64,000 nucleotides of DNA from Burkholderia savannae (GTDB lineage Bacteria; Pseudomonadota; Gammaproteobacteria; Burkholderiales; Burkholderiaceae): positions 2,170,001 to 2,234,000 of the forward strand of contig NZ_CP013417.1 in assembly GCF_001524445.2 (NCBI RefSeq), read 5' to 3'. The notes beneath the pieces were generated by a model. It was not told where the DNA came from and ran no database searches. It saw only the letters and a program-made list of their open reading frames with translations. A program made the position numbers and the translations under genes. Shown here in pieces: positions 1 to 7,949 of the stretch (its first letter is position 1; every line of letters starts with the position of its first letter).

Positions 1-713
1 ACCGGCTTGCCGTTGATCCGGACCTGATCGGTCGGCATGATCCGCTGCCCGATGTGCGCCGGCTCGCCGTTCACCGACACGCGGCCGGCGATGATCAATT
101 CCTCCATCTCGCGGCGCGAACCCATCCCGGCCTCGGCGAGCACCTTGTGCAGCTTCGGCGCGTCGTCGTCCGGCGACAGCACGCGCTTCGGCTGGTTCTG
201 GCGGCCCCGGCGCAGCATCGGCGCACGCACGCCGCCGCCCGACGCATTGTTGTCGGCGTCGAACGCGGGCGAAATCACGTAGGCGAACAGATCGTCCTGG
301 CCGGCGTCGGCGGATGCCGCGACAGCCGCAGCCGATGCGGCGCCGCGCTTCGCCGGGCCCTGCCGTGCCGCCGCGCCCTCGCCCTCGCCCTCGCGCTTGC
401 CGGCCGCCGGCTTGCGCGGCGCCTTTGCCGCCGCTTCCTTGCTGCGCGGCGCGCGCGCCGGCGCCTTCGCGGCTGCGGCGCCGGCGTCCGTCGCCGCGGC
501 GGCGGCTTCGCCGCCCTCCGTGGCGTCAGCGCTCTTCGACTTCGCGGCCGCGCGGCGGCGCGCGATCAGGCTGCGCGGCCCGCGCCGCAGACCGCGGCGC
601 GGGCGCTCTTCGCCGCCCGCGTCCTGAGCGGACTGCTCGGGTGCGCCGTCGGCGTGCGCCGTCGCGACGGCATGCGCGGATTCGGACGAATCGATGTCGT
701 GGGTATCAGTCAA
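1..713 (-). CDS. rluB: RluB/RsuA-family 23S rRNA pseudouridine synthase (3' part cut by window edge)
   Basis: The visible part ends in an S4 RNA-binding domain (motif [20 protein letters not shown], about residues 197-216), the usual N-terminal RNA-binding module of large-subunit pseudouridine synthases of the RluB/RsuA family; the catalytic domain lies beyond base 1. Before the S4 domain there is a roughly 190-residue low-complexity Ala/Arg/Lys/Glu extension that the E. coli proteins lack. I chose a TTG start at 713 because it is preceded by GAGG five bases upstream and no ATG or GTG serves better. The gene follows scpB on the same strand, an arrangement known from many proteobacteria (scpA-scpB-rluB). 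Family assignment is from the S4 motif plus context; RluB rather than RsuA or RluE is inference. Confidence 0.75.
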   Translation of the reverse strand, partial: MTDTHDIDSSESAHAVATAHADGAPEQSAQDAGGEERPRRGLRRGPRSLIARRRAAAKSKSADATEGGEAAAAATDAGAAAAKAPARAPRSKEAAAKAPRKPAAGKREGEGEGAAARQGPAKRGAASAAAVAASADAGQDDLFAYVISPAFDADNNASGGGVRAPMLRRGRQNQPKRVLSPDDDAPKLHKVLAEAGMGSRREMEELIIAGRVSVNGEPAHIGQRIMPTDQVRINGKP

Positions 714-776
714 AACAACCTCAAAATGTCAGGTCTCGCGCCCGTCGCGGGCACGGCTAAGGTACGGTCGCGCGCC

Positions 777-2129
777 TCAGGCGCGACGCTTCGCAGGCGC
801 TTCGTCGTCGTCCTGCAACTCGCGCTCGGGGGCCGCCTCGCTTGCACTGCGCACGGCGTCGGCGAGGCTGTCGGACGTGTCGTCCAACGCCTCCTCCGTG
901 TGCGCCGGGACCGGCTCGGCATCGTGCGGGATGCCGCCGATCGCGCGTTGGTCTCCCTTCGTCGCTCGGTTGGCCGCCGGGTCGGCGGCCGCCTCGCGGG
1001 TTGCTGCGTTCGCCGCGCCGGCCGGAACTGCGTCCGACCGCGCGACGGCGTGTGCGTATTCGTTCGCCGGCACGGGCGATTCGACGGGCTCGCCGTCCGC
1101 CGTGACGGCGCGCTCAGCCGCCTCGGCATGCGGCGCCGTGGCGGCGTCCGCTGAATCCTGCGCATCGCCGCGCGCCGCCTTGCGATCACGCGCCGCAGCT
1201 GCGTCCTCATCGTCCGCCAACGCCGGATCGGCGACGACTTCGCCGGACTCGATTCGGCCGTCGGCATGGCCGGCAGCGTGTTCGGACGCGTCGCCGCCCG
1301 CGACGCGTGACGCCTCGGCCTCGCTCGCGACGCACGTCGCCTCGACGCTCGCTTCAGCACCGGCCCGCTCGTCATTATCAGCCGGATCGGCAATCCTTGC
1401 CGTCGAGCCATCCACGCCATCCGCGCCGTCGGACGACGCAACGGATACGTGCGCCGCCGGCGCCGCTTCGCCGCCGGCCTCGTCCGCTCCCACCGCCGAC
1501 GCGCCCGCCTCACCGACATCGGCCACCGACACGTCCGCAATCGCGTCGCCGTCGGCGCGCGCATCCTCGGGAAAGTCGATCGCCTGCTGCGCGAGGAGGC
1601 TCGCCTCCAGGTGCGCGGCCGGCTCCTCGAGCGCCGGCAGATCGTCGAGCGCCTTCAGGCCGAGGTCGTCGAGAAACTGCTTCGTCGTCGCGTAGAGCGC
1701 CGGGCGGCCCGGCACGTCGCGATGGCCGATCACCTCAATCCAGCCGCGATCCTCGAGCTGCTTGACGACTTGCGTGTTCACGGTGACGCCGCGGATTTCC
1801 TCGATGTCGCCACGCGTCACCGGTTGCCGGTACGCGATGATCGCGAGCGTTTCCAGTACGGCCCGCGAGTACTTGGGCGGCTTCTCCGGATGCAGCCGGT
1901 CGAGGTACGTGCGCATCGCGGGCGTGCTTTGAAAGCGCCAACCCGACGCGAGCGCGACGAGTTCGACGCCGCGCCCCGTCCATTCCCGTTTCAGATCTTC
2001 GAGCAGTGTTCGGACTGTGTCCGCCGACACGCCGTCGGCAAAGAGCTTGCGCAAATCGCCGAGCTTCAGCGGTTCCTGCGCGCAGATCAAAGCAGTCTCG
2101 AGGACGATTTTCGCCTCTTGGGTATTCAT
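777..2129 (-). CDS. scpB: Segregation and condensation protein B
   Basis: Subunit of the Smc-ScpAB condensin, which compacts and segregates the chromosome. Residues 1-160 form the two winged-helix modules; family signatures are visible at about 88-115 ([20 protein letters not shown], then GDIEEIRGV) and 135-148 ([14 protein letters not shown]). Typical ScpB is about 180-300 residues; this one is 450 because residues about 165-450 form a low-complexity tail rich in Ala, Asp and Glu, strongly acidic except for a short basic end. The ATG start is directly followed by the conserved N-terminus. It sits 63 bases upstream of the pseudouridine synthase gene and is probably co-transcribed with it. scpA is not in the 400 bases upstream, so any scpA-scpB operon is broken or lies elsewhere. 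Confidence 0.93.
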   Translation of the reverse strand: MNTQEAKIVLETALICAQEPLKLGDLRKLFADGVSADTVRTLLEDLKREWTGRGVELVALASGWRFQSTPAMRTYLDRLHPEKPPKYSRAVLETLAIIAYRQPVTRGDIEEIRGVTVNTQVVKQLEDRGWIEVIGHRDVPGRPALYATTKQFLDDLGLKALDDLPALEEPAAHLEASLLAQQAIDFPEDARADGDAIADVSVADVGEAGASAVGADEAGGEAAPAAHVSVASSDGADGVDGSTARIADPADNDERAGAEASVEATCVASEAEASRVAGGDASEHAAGHADGRIESGEVVADPALADDEDAAAARDRKAARGDAQDSADAATAPHAEAAERAVTADGEPVESPVPANEYAHAVARSDAVPAGAANAATREAAADPAANRATKGDQRAIGGIPHDAEPVPAHTEEALDDTSDSLADAVRSASEAAPERELQDDDEAPAKRRA

Positions 2130-2549
2130 GCAGCTAGGTCAGACCCTGTGGTCAAACGAACCGGATCAATCGAACAGACGAAAGGAACGGAAGACGCGCT
2201 CGCCCGATTCTGATCGGTCATATTGATGGGAGCACGAACCGGGGGCGGCGAACCTACTCTCAAGCCCAACCCAAACCGGACGGAACAGCGCGGAACCACG
2301 TTGGAACCGCGTGACTGAGCGCCATCTTACGCAAAATTACCCAGTGCGTAAAGACAAAGAACGTACGCCAAAAGACATATCTTTTGTCCCGTCGCCGGCC
2401 GGAAAAAAGACCGCGGCCGCGCGTCCCGCCGCATTCGCAATCGGCGCGCCCGCCCATTCGAACGACGATCCGCTCCGCCCCGAACGCCACGAAAAGCGCC
2501 GCGCCGCCGCGCGCCGGCACGCATCGAACCGGCCCGCGCGGCCGCGCCC
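2130..2549. other. Intergenic region upstream of scpB, no gene seen
   Basis: About 420 bases between the scpB start and the LysR stop codon. Reading frames across it are shadows without family resemblance. It should contain the scpB promoter; I see no clear sigma-70 boxes and no strong terminator for the LysR gene. Confidence 0.5.
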
Positions 2550-3452
2550 TCAGTTCAGATCCTCGACGCGCGCCGGCATCTCCTTGACGAGCCCCCAGAC
2601 CGCATCCGCCGCCGGAGACAGCGAGCGGTCGCGCCGCCGCACGAGCTCGACGGTGCGCTCCGCACGCGGCGTCAGAGGCCGCGCGACGAGCGACGAGCCG
2701 GCCGGCAGCGGCAACGACAGCCACGGCAGCACGCTCACGCCGACGCCCGCCTCGATGAGGCCGAACACCGTGGCCGAATGCCCGAGCTCCTGCACGACGG
2801 CCGCCGCGACCCGGTGAGTCGCGAGCGCCGCGTCGATCAGCGGCCGGCTGCCCGACGCATAGTCGAGCAGCACCAGCCGCTCGCCCGCGAGCGCCGTCCA
2901 TGGCACCCGCTCGCGCGCGGCGAGCGGGTGATCGGCGCGCGCGACCAGGCAGAACGAGTCGGTCATCAAGGGTTCGTTGATCAGATCGCTCGTCGCGAGC
3001 GGCCCGATCACGACGCCGAAATCGACCTCGCCCGATTTCACCTTGCGCAGCACGTCGCTCTGCACGTCGTCGCGCAGGCCAAGCGCGACGAACGGAAAGC
3101 GCCGCTCGCACGCGGCGACGACGCGCGGCATCAGCCGGCACGCGATCGTCGGGCTGGCCGCGACGATCACGCGCCCGCGACGCTGTTCGCCGATCTCGCG
3201 GATTTCGCGCAACGTGTCGTCGAGGTCGCCGAGCAGGCGCGACACGCTCGCAATCAGATTCGTGCCGACGTCGGTTAGTTGCACGTCGCGCGTCGTCCGG
3301 TCGATCAGCTTGAGCCCGATCTCGCCCTCCAGCTCGCGCACCGAGCGGCTCACGGCCGATTGCGTGAGGCCGATTTCGTCGCCCGCCCGGCTGAAGCTCT
3401 TGAGCCGCGCCACTTCAATGAACACGCGCAATTGCCTCAGCGTGATATTCAT
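2550..3452 (-). CDS. LysR-family transcriptional regulator
   Basis: 300 residues, the usual LysR length. Residues 1-60 form the winged helix-turn-helix (MNITLRQLRVFIEVARLKSF start, then the TQSAVSRSVRELE recognition helix at about 30-42), followed by a linker and a LysR substrate-binding domain with the conserved Gly-Val-Gly-Val near residue 228 (EAGVGVSVLPW). It should be a DNA-binding activator or repressor responding to a small molecule. The target is not obvious: the next gene upstream, divergent and 417 bases away, is a transposase-derived ORF. A near-perfect inverted repeat lies 30 bases upstream of the start codon and may be its own operator. Confidence 0.9.
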   Translation of the reverse strand: MNITLRQLRVFIEVARLKSFSRAGDEIGLTQSAVSRSVRELEGEIGLKLIDRTTRDVQLTDVGTNLIASVSRLLGDLDDTLREIREIGEQRRGRVIVAASPTIACRLMPRVVAACERRFPFVALGLRDDVQSDVLRKVKSGEVDFGVVIGPLATSDLINEPLMTDSFCLVARADHPLAARERVPWTALAGERLVLLDYASGSRPLIDAALATHRVAAAVVQELGHSATVFGLIEAGVGVSVLPWLSLPLPAGSSLVARPLTPRAERTVELVRRRDRSLSPAADAVWGLVKEMPARVEDLN

Positions 3453-3869
3453 GGGATTCCCTCATCAATCGAACGCATCGATGCGCAATTGTATTGTGCC
3501 CGCGCGATCCCGTGCCGTGTGTCGGTGCGGTGCAGCACACGGCCGAAACGCACGTCTCACGGGCCAGACTGCACAAGATTGGTGATTGTCCTTATTTGCT
3601 CGACGGCCATTTTGGCGTCTTATACGCCCCTAGCTGACGCGGCTGTCAGCTCGCTGCCAGGCGGCTTTGGGGCGGTCGTCGCCAACGTGGCACGCTTCCT
3701 GCGTTAGCAGGCGCACAGGGCTGCGGGCTTTCGAACTTCTCGCGGCGGATCGCGCAACATCCGCCGCTCCATGAAGCCGACGCCTTCACCCGGCACTCGT
3801 TGAATCGAGTGCTCATTGAGTGCGCAGCGCAGGGCGGCGCACCGGAGTTAGCTTCGCTGAGGTGAGGAC
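3453..3869. other. Intergenic region between LysR gene and transposase-like ORF
   Basis: 417 bases without a supportable gene. Besides the candidate LysR operator it contains a short dyad, CACTCG-TTGAAT-CGAGTG, near 3796-3813, upstream of the transposase-like ORF. No intact insertion-sequence terminal repeats were recognised. Confidence 0.4.
3483..3499. promoter_or_regulatory. Candidate LysR operator (inverted repeat)
   Basis: GCGCAAT-TGT-ATTGTGC, seven-base arms with one mismatch, fits the T-N11-A style dyad recognised by LysR proteins. It lies 31-47 bases upstream of the LysR start codon. The assignment is inference from position and symmetry. Confidence 0.4.
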
Positions 3870-4271
3870 ATGATGCTGTTCGACGATTTGAGAGACAACG
3901 AATGGGCGCTGGTCGAGGGACTGTTCTGCTCCGAGCCCGCACGCAGTGAACGCCGTGGTCGTCCCCGCGTGGAAGCCCGCTCGGTGGTGAACGCCGTTCT
4001 TTGGGTGCTGTCGACGGGCGAAGGCTGGTCGAAGCTCCCCGGCCGCTATCCGTCGCCGCCGACTTGCCGTCGACGCTTCGACGAATGGCAGGCCGACGGC
4101 ACGCTCGCCGAAGTGGTGAAGCGCCTCGGCTCCAGCGGCCGCCAGATTTCGTTGCGCGGACGCATCGGCGCAAGCGCGGTGAAGCCGCCCGCCCCGCCGA
4201 GCCGCGACCGACTGCGCGGCGCGTTCTGGACCAACCCGGAATCCTGGCGCGCTCCCGTCAAGATGGCATGA
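3870..4271 (+). CDS. Stand-alone IS5-type transposase N-terminal domain protein (DUF4096-like)
   Basis: 133 residues. Residues 1-90 resemble the N-terminal DNA-binding region of IS5/IS402-group transposases: LRDNEWALVEGLF at 7-19, the basic GRPR segment near 30, and the VVNAVLWVLSTGEGWSKLPG segment at about 41-60. The catalytic DDE domain is absent; the last 40 residues are basic and unlike a transposase. GTGAGG precedes the ATG. It is either a truncated insertion-sequence remnant or a transposase-derived DNA-binding protein that has been retained. I see no terminal inverted repeats or target duplication around it, which favours an old remnant or a domesticated gene. Confidence 0.7.
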   Translation: MMLFDDLRDNEWALVEGLFCSEPARSERRGRPRVEARSVVNAVLWVLSTGEGWSKLPGRYPSPPTCRRRFDEWQADGTLAEVVKRLGSSGRQISLRGRIGASAVKPPAPPSRDRLRGAFWTNPESWRAPVKMA

Positions 4272-4473
4272 ATTCGATTTCTGGGCGGCATCGGCCGCCC
4301 AGAATCATTTTTGGCGCCCGCCGCGGCGCATGGCCACCCATTCGCACGGACTCCTGACGATGCGATCCGGCGATACATCTATTTACTAATATTTACAGCG
4401 CGCCTTCGCTCCCCCGCATAACGTAGCGGTATACGAACGAGCCGTTCGACGGCTTGAAAGGGAGCTCCCAACG

Positions 4474-4725
4474 ATGAAACCCATGTCACTTCTCACGGCA
4501 TGCGGCATTGTCGTTTCGCTGGCGCTCGCCGCTCCTTCGCGCGCCGATCAATTTTCTCCGAAGCAGCACGGACAGCGAGAACAAGCCGCCCGCACGCAAG
4601 CGGGCGCGGCCGCGCGCGGCGCACGGCCAAACGTGCCGCGCGGCGATCTGCGCGGCGACATCGCCAGCAACGCGCGCGCGCGCAACGACGCGCAACGTCC
4701 GCCGAGTTATACGAACCACCCCTGA
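4474..4725 (+). CDS. Small exported hypothetical protein
   Basis: 83 residues with a Sec signal peptide (residues 1-24, hydrophobic LLTACGIVVSLALAAPS, likely cleavage after SRA). The mature part is hydrophilic, rich in Arg, Gln, Ala and Asn, with no recognised domain. GGGAGC lies 7 bases before the ATG, and a strong terminator follows at 4828. The terminator and the signal peptide support a real single-gene unit; the function is unknown. Confidence 0.7.
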   Translation: MKPMSLLTACGIVVSLALAAPSRADQFSPKQHGQREQAARTQAGAAARGARPNVPRGDLRGDIASNARARNDAQRPPSYTNHP

Positions 4726-4827
4726 AGCGACAACGGGAAAAATCCGCACCCCCGGGAACTGCGCGGCGCGCGCCGAGTCTGATCGTTGCCATGAGCACAG
4801 CGTGGCAGCAGCAATGTACCCGGTACC

Positions 4828-4858
4828 GCCCGTATCCTCGCGATACGGGCTTTTTTTC
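4828..4858 (+). terminator. Rho-independent terminator
   Basis: Nine-base-pair stem GCCCGTATC / GATACGGGC with a CTCGC loop followed by seven T. It lies about 100 bases beyond the small exported-protein gene. Confidence 0.85.
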
Positions 4859-4886
4859 GTGCGGAAAATGCAGCGCGAAGCCGGCG

Positions 4887-5204
4887 CTACAAGCGACTCT
4901 CGAGAATCGACACGGCGCTCGCTTCGCTGAGCGCGTAATCTTCGATCCGGCGCGCCTCCCAGTCGGGCTGCCTCTCGTCTCGCTCGAGCCGTGCGAATTC
5001 GGCTCGACCATTGTCCGTCAGAACGGCGATATCGACGGGCGCGTGGAAACCGGGCGCGGGCGCGACAGTCTTCTGCCGAACCGTATCCATCAAGCCGAGC
5101 GCACGCAGGTATTCGAACACACCCGGACGCCTCGCCCACGGAACCTGACGGTACTGGACGCGCCTCAGCGCGTCGAGCACTGCTTCGTTGGAATACGTGG
5201 CCAT
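4887..5204 (-). CDS. Conserved hypothetical protein, winged-helix-like
   Basis: 105 residues with no signal peptide or membrane segment. The sequence starts MATYSNEAVLDALRRVQYRQ and continues with a region that could be a small winged helix (EYLRALGLMDTV, then DIAVLTDNGRAEFARLE), similar in feel to the LTxxGR wing of MarR- or PadR-like folds, but I do not recognise a family with certainty. The upstream sequence AAGAAAGAATCGAG is a plausible ribosome binding site. Convergent with the preceding exported-protein gene. Function unknown. Confidence 0.6.
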   Translation of the reverse strand: MATYSNEAVLDALRRVQYRQVPWARRPGVFEYLRALGLMDTVRQKTVAPAPGFHAPVDIAVLTDNGRAEFARLERDERQPDWEARRIEDYALSEASAVSILESRL

Positions 5205-5300
5205 CTCGATTCTTTCTTAAAGTGCGGCGACATTGCAGAGCGGCTCCGCCAAGCGGACTCCTCGCCCGCCGGCACCGCCACGCAGCTCAAGAGGGGTCCT

Positions 5301-5306
5301 TATAAT
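5301..5306 (+). promoter_or_regulatory. Candidate -10 box upstream of the YdcF-like gene
   Basis: A consensus TATAAT 99 bases before the assigned start. No good -35 hexamer is visible 16-18 bases upstream, so confidence is limited. Confidence 0.4.
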
Positions 5307-5404
5307 CCCTCCACTCCTTCCGACCCGTTCCCCGATGCTTCGTTCGCGCAAAGCAGGGACAGATCGCCAATCGTTTCCCAAAGAACTACCTTACCGCAAT
5401 CAAA

Positions 5405-6127
5405 TTGATTCTGTTTATTTCATTTGGAATTCTCTTCGTCGTTTTTCTGCTCTGCCGCAAACGCCGCGGGGCCTCCGCGATACTCGCGATCGGCATCTTG
5501 CTCCTATGGTCGATCGCTTCGGGCTGGCTCGCCGCACCGCTCATCGCGCTCGCCGAATCGGGCGTGCGACCGGTCGCGCATCCGGCGATGACGGGCGAAA
5601 CGGCAATCGTGATGCTCGGCTCGGGCATCAAGCGCCGCGACGGCATCGCGTTGCCGCCGCGCGACGCGCTCGCCCGCATCGACAAGACAGCCGAACTTTA
5701 TTCGGCATGCCAACGAACAGCGACGCGCTGCACGGTCGTCGTGTCGGGCGGCGATCCGCAGGTGCGCGGCGTCACGGAAGCGGACACGTATGCGCCCTAT
5801 CTGCTCGCGCGCGGCGTCGCGAACGGCGACCTGATCCGCGAGAAGCGCAGCCACACGACCTACGAGAACGCGCGTTTCACTGCTCCCATATTACGCGCCC
5901 AACATTACGATGATCTGATTCTCGTCACTTCGTCATATCAGATGAAACGCGCGCTGCTCGATTTCGGCCGATTCGGGATCGTGCCGCAGCCTGTCTACGC
6001 GAATCGCAGGAACGCGCAGCTCGGCTGGCTGCCGCGCGCGGCCAACCTCGTCAACGCGGAGCAGGCGCTGCACGAAATCGTCGGTGTCGCGCAGTTCCAC
6101 GTGTATCGCCGTCTCGGCTGGTTCTAG
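5405..6127 (+). CDS. YdcF/SanA-like (DUF218) membrane protein
   Basis: 240 residues. Two N-terminal membrane segments (about 1-17 and 24-50) are followed by a DUF218 domain with the family signatures AIVMLGSGIKRRD (about 67-79), VVVSGGDP (about 110-117), EA(D)TYAPYL and the SxxTYENA/ILVTSSYQMKRA pair (about 150-185). Family members (E. coli YdcF, SanA, ElyC) act at the cell envelope; a role in envelope precursor metabolism is plausible but unproven here. The start is uncertain: I used TTG at 5405, without a clear Shine-Dalgarno; the frame stays open upstream but offers no ATG or GTG. Confidence 0.82.
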   Translation: MILFISFGILFVVFLLCRKRRGASAILAIGILLLWSIASGWLAAPLIALAESGVRPVAHPAMTGETAIVMLGSGIKRRDGIALPPRDALARIDKTAELYSACQRTATRCTVVVSGGDPQVRGVTEADTYAPYLLARGVANGDLIREKRSHTTYENARFTAPILRAQHYDDLILVTSSYQMKRALLDFGRFGIVPQPVYANRRNAQLGWLPRAANLVNAEQALHEIVGVAQFHVYRRLGWF

Positions 6128-6383
6128 CGGCACATGCGACATTCGGCGCACATTCGGCGCGCCCGATCGTCACGGCTCCATTGCCGCCAGCCCCCCATTC
6201 TGCGCACGCGAATGGCGCGGCGATGACGGGTTGCCGCACTGTTGCGCCCGATCCACGCCACCAGGCGCCATGACGCAATCGAATGCACTGATCCGTCACT
6301 TTTGATAAACTCGCCTCACTCGATTGCAGACGCCAGACAAATCGGCAACACTCGGGTCCATCACCACTTAGCGGAGGTAAGCA

Positions 6384-6656
6384 ATGAAGAAGATGACCAT
6401 GGCTATCCTGGTATCGATGTCGGCTCTGGCTGGCGCAGCGCATGCGCAAGAGAGCACGGAAATCAGGACGATCACCGATCCGGCAAAGATTGCAGAAATC
6501 GAGCAACGCGCACAAGCGCTGCAACAACAGCAGGCAGCCGAGCCGGCCGCCGAGGCGAAACCGATGCACGAGCAGCACAAGCATCACGCGAAGAAGGCTC
6601 ATAAGGGCGCGAAGAAAGCCGCCAAGGCGGCTCCGGCGAGCGACGCCGGCCAATAA
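6384..6656 (+). CDS. Small exported His/Lys/Ala-rich protein
   Basis: 90 residues. Signal peptide at 1-22 (MKKMTMAILVSMSALAGAAH, cleavage after AHA). The mature part has a short Glu/Gln-rich coil (AKIAEIEQRAQALQQQQ, 31-47) and then a basic tail rich in His, Lys and Ala (HEQHKHHAKKAHKGAKKAAK). GGAGG seven bases before the ATG and a terminator directly downstream show an independent gene. The His-rich tail could bind metal or polyanions; this is inference only. Confidence 0.75.
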   Translation: MKKMTMAILVSMSALAGAAHAQESTEIRTITDPAKIAEIEQRAQALQQQQAAEPAAEAKPMHEQHKHHAKKAHKGAKKAAKAAPASDAGQ

Positions 6657-6677
6657 CGGCACGCCCCGCTTGCGCGA

Positions 6678-6712
6678 AAGCCGAATCCGGCATGCCGGGT
6701 TCGGCTTTTTCA
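6678..6712 (+). terminator. Rho-independent terminator
   Basis: Long hairpin AAGCCGAATCCGG / CCGGGTTCGGCTT followed by a T run, 21 bases after the preceding small exported-protein gene. Confidence 0.85.
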
Positions 6713-6800
6713 TTGGCGCGCCCCAATGAGCGCGTAGCGCATTATGCTAAAGTCGCGCACCGTACTTTTCAACCGTGCGCACTCCGGTGCGGAGGACTGA

Positions 6801-7058
6801 ATGAGCAACATCCAACTCGACATCGAATGGACCGAAGCCGCGACGCGCAAGATCAAGCAACTGATGCCGCGCGGCTCCGACGACGCGTTCCTCGCGCTGC
6901 CGCCGATCGAATGCCTGCCGACGGAAGGCGACGTGCTTTTCCTCGGTCCGCAGGGCAAGCAGCAGCCGTTCATCGTCGCTGAGCGGCAATACCACCATGA
7001 CGGCGACGCCGACTGGACGATCATCCTGATTCTCGACGTCCCGAACGCATCGCACTGA
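6801..7058 (+). CDS. Conserved hypothetical small cytoplasmic protein
   Basis: 85 residues, acidic, no signal peptide. It begins MSNIQLDIEWTEAATRKIKQ and ends in a beta-rich segment (FIVAERQYHHDGDADWTIIL). GGAGG precedes the ATG by 7 bases. I do not recognise a characterised family. It is convergent with the ABM monooxygenase gene. Confidence 0.65.
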   Translation: MSNIQLDIEWTEAATRKIKQLMPRGSDDAFLALPPIECLPTEGDVLFLGPQGKQQPFIVAERQYHHDGDADWTIILILDVPNASH

Positions 7059-7106
7059 TCGCCGATGCGCCCATCGGGCCGCGCGACGCGCGGCCCGCCC
7101 TCTTCG

Positions 7107-7397
7107 CTACGCGATCTTCGACGCGACGCGAATTTCCGAACTCTCGATCCAGTCCGCCGCCGCGCGCTTGTACGCGCCGATGTGAGCGGAACGCGCATGG
7201 GCGGCGAGCGCCGCCTCGCTGGCCCAACGCTCGATGAAGATGAAACGGCGCGGCTCATGGAGATCGCGGTGCAGATCGTATTGCAGCGCGCCCTCTTCGT
7301 TGCGCGTCGGCCCGACGATTCCCTCGAGCTGCTCCAACAGTTTTGCTTCCGCGCCCGGCTTGGCGACGATGAACGCGACGACGGCGACTTCGGACAT
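7107..7397 (-). CDS. Antibiotic biosynthesis monooxygenase (ABM) domain protein
   Basis: 96 residues, the size of single-domain ABM proteins (ferredoxin-like dimeric alpha-beta barrel; relatives include YgiN quinol monooxygenase). Visible features are AVVAFIVAKPGAEAKLLEQL at 5-24, EEGALQYDLHRDLHEPRRF at about 34-52 with the EGxLxYDxH pattern, and FIERWASEAALAAHARSAH at 54-72 with the conserved E-x-W and H. Substrate cannot be predicted. AAAGGAGATC lies before the ATG. A putative sigma-54-controlled RNA gene ends 86 bases upstream of the start. Confidence 0.85.
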   Translation of the reverse strand: MSEVAVVAFIVAKPGAEAKLLEQLEGIVGPTRNEEGALQYDLHRDLHEPRRFIFIERWASEAALAAHARSAHIGAYKRAAADWIESSEIRVASKIA

Positions 7398-7482
7398 GCA
7401 GATCTCCTTTGCTGCGTGACAAAGGGCTCAGCATACGCGAATCGACACGAGCGGGCTTTCGCGCATTCACGCCCGACCACCC

Positions 7483-7517
7483 AAAAAAATAGCCCGCGCT
7501 TCACGAGAAGCGCGGGC
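7483..7517 (-). terminator. Rho-independent terminator of the putative small RNA
   Basis: GC-rich hairpin GCCCGCGCTTC / GAAGCGCGGGC read on the minus strand, followed by TATTTTTTT. It closes the structured region described next. Confidence 0.9.
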
Positions 7518-7705
7518 AAAACCGTCGCCCTACGAGGATAGGCGACGGGGCCACCGAGACCCGCGCGAACGCACGGGTCGTCGTCCAGTACGGCAGCTTC
7601 GCCGGCAACGGCGACTGCCTGAAACGTCGACATCCACACTAGGCGGGAGGCACGCATAGCCGAGCCAGGCTGTTTTCTTGGCGCCCTCCCTGATTGCTTG
7701 GTTGA
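7484..7705 (-). ncRNA. Putative sigma-54-dependent small RNA, about 220 nt
   Basis: No protein gene fits between the ABM gene and bamC, yet the minus strand carries a complete transcription unit: a -24/-12 promoter at 7715-7732, predicted start near 7705, and a strong terminator at 7483-7517. The transcript would form hairpins at 7592-7619 (GGCAG-TCGCCG stem), 7558-7579 (GACCCG stem), 7522-7548 (CCGTCGCC stem) and the terminator, preceded by about 80 less structured bases that include an A-rich segment (CCAAGAAAACAG) of the sort Hfq binds. It lacks RNase P, tmRNA and 4.5S signatures. 6S RNA cannot be wholly excluded, but a sigma-54 promoter would be unusual for it. Alternatively it is a long leader with a terminator upstream of the ABM gene. 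Confidence 0.65.
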
Positions 7706-7714
7706 CGATAGATA

Positions 7715-7732
7715 GAGCAGCTTCCGTGCCAA
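7715..7732 (-). promoter_or_regulatory. Sigma-54 (RpoN) -24/-12 promoter
   Basis: TTGGCACGGAAGCTGCTC on the minus strand matches TTGGCACG-N4-TTGCW with one mismatch in the -12 element. The invariant GG and GC are present with exactly 10 bases between them. Confidence 0.8.
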
Positions 7733-7747
7733 CTGAAGGCCACCCAT

Positions 7748-7760
7748 CAAACGATTGATT
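7748..7760 (-). promoter_or_regulatory. Predicted IHF binding site
   Basis: AATCAATCGTTTG on the minus strand fits the IHF consensus WATCAANNNNTTR without mismatch. It lies about 50 bases upstream of the predicted start, the usual place for DNA bending at sigma-54 promoters. Confidence 0.6.
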
Positions 7761-7823
7761 TTTAACGATTAATCCTCAAACGCCAGACAGAAATGTGCAT
7801 TCATTCCATTCGTTACGGGGTGA

Positions 7824-7835
7824 CGTTACGTAACG
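7824..7835. promoter_or_regulatory. Candidate enhancer-binding-protein site (palindrome)
   Basis: CGTTACGTAACG is a perfect 12-base palindrome about 120-130 bases upstream of the predicted start. A second CGTTACG half lies at 7811-7817. Distance and symmetry fit an upstream activating sequence for an NtrC-type activator; which activator is unknown. Confidence 0.5.
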
Positions 7836-7888
7836 CGACGAATGCATGACAAGCGCTCGAGTCCGCATCGACGGCCGGCCGCGGGCAC

Positions 7889-7912
7889 AAAAAAGCCCGC
7901 CGAAAGGCGGGC
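7889..7912 (-). terminator. Rho-independent terminator of bamC
   Basis: GCCCGCC-TTTC-GGCGGGC hairpin followed by six T on the minus strand, 38 bases after the bamC stop codon. Confidence 0.9.
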
Positions 7913-7949
7913 TTGGCGGGTTCGGCGGCGAACGCCGCGCGCCTCGACG

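Noticed and set aside
3870..4271. Complete insertion sequence
   Set aside because: No catalytic domain, no terminal inverted repeats and no target-site duplication could be found.
7484..7705. 6S RNA, RNase P RNA or tmRNA identity for the structured RNA
   Set aside because: No RNase P or tmRNA signatures; no long paired rod with central bubble could be traced for 6S, and the promoter is of the sigma-54 class. 6S remains only a weak alternative.
6710..7750. Minus-strand open frame of 346 codons across the small RNA region
   Set aside because: It crosses a strong terminator and the ABM gene in another frame, lacks a ribosome binding site and looks unlike protein; the structured RNA explains the region better.
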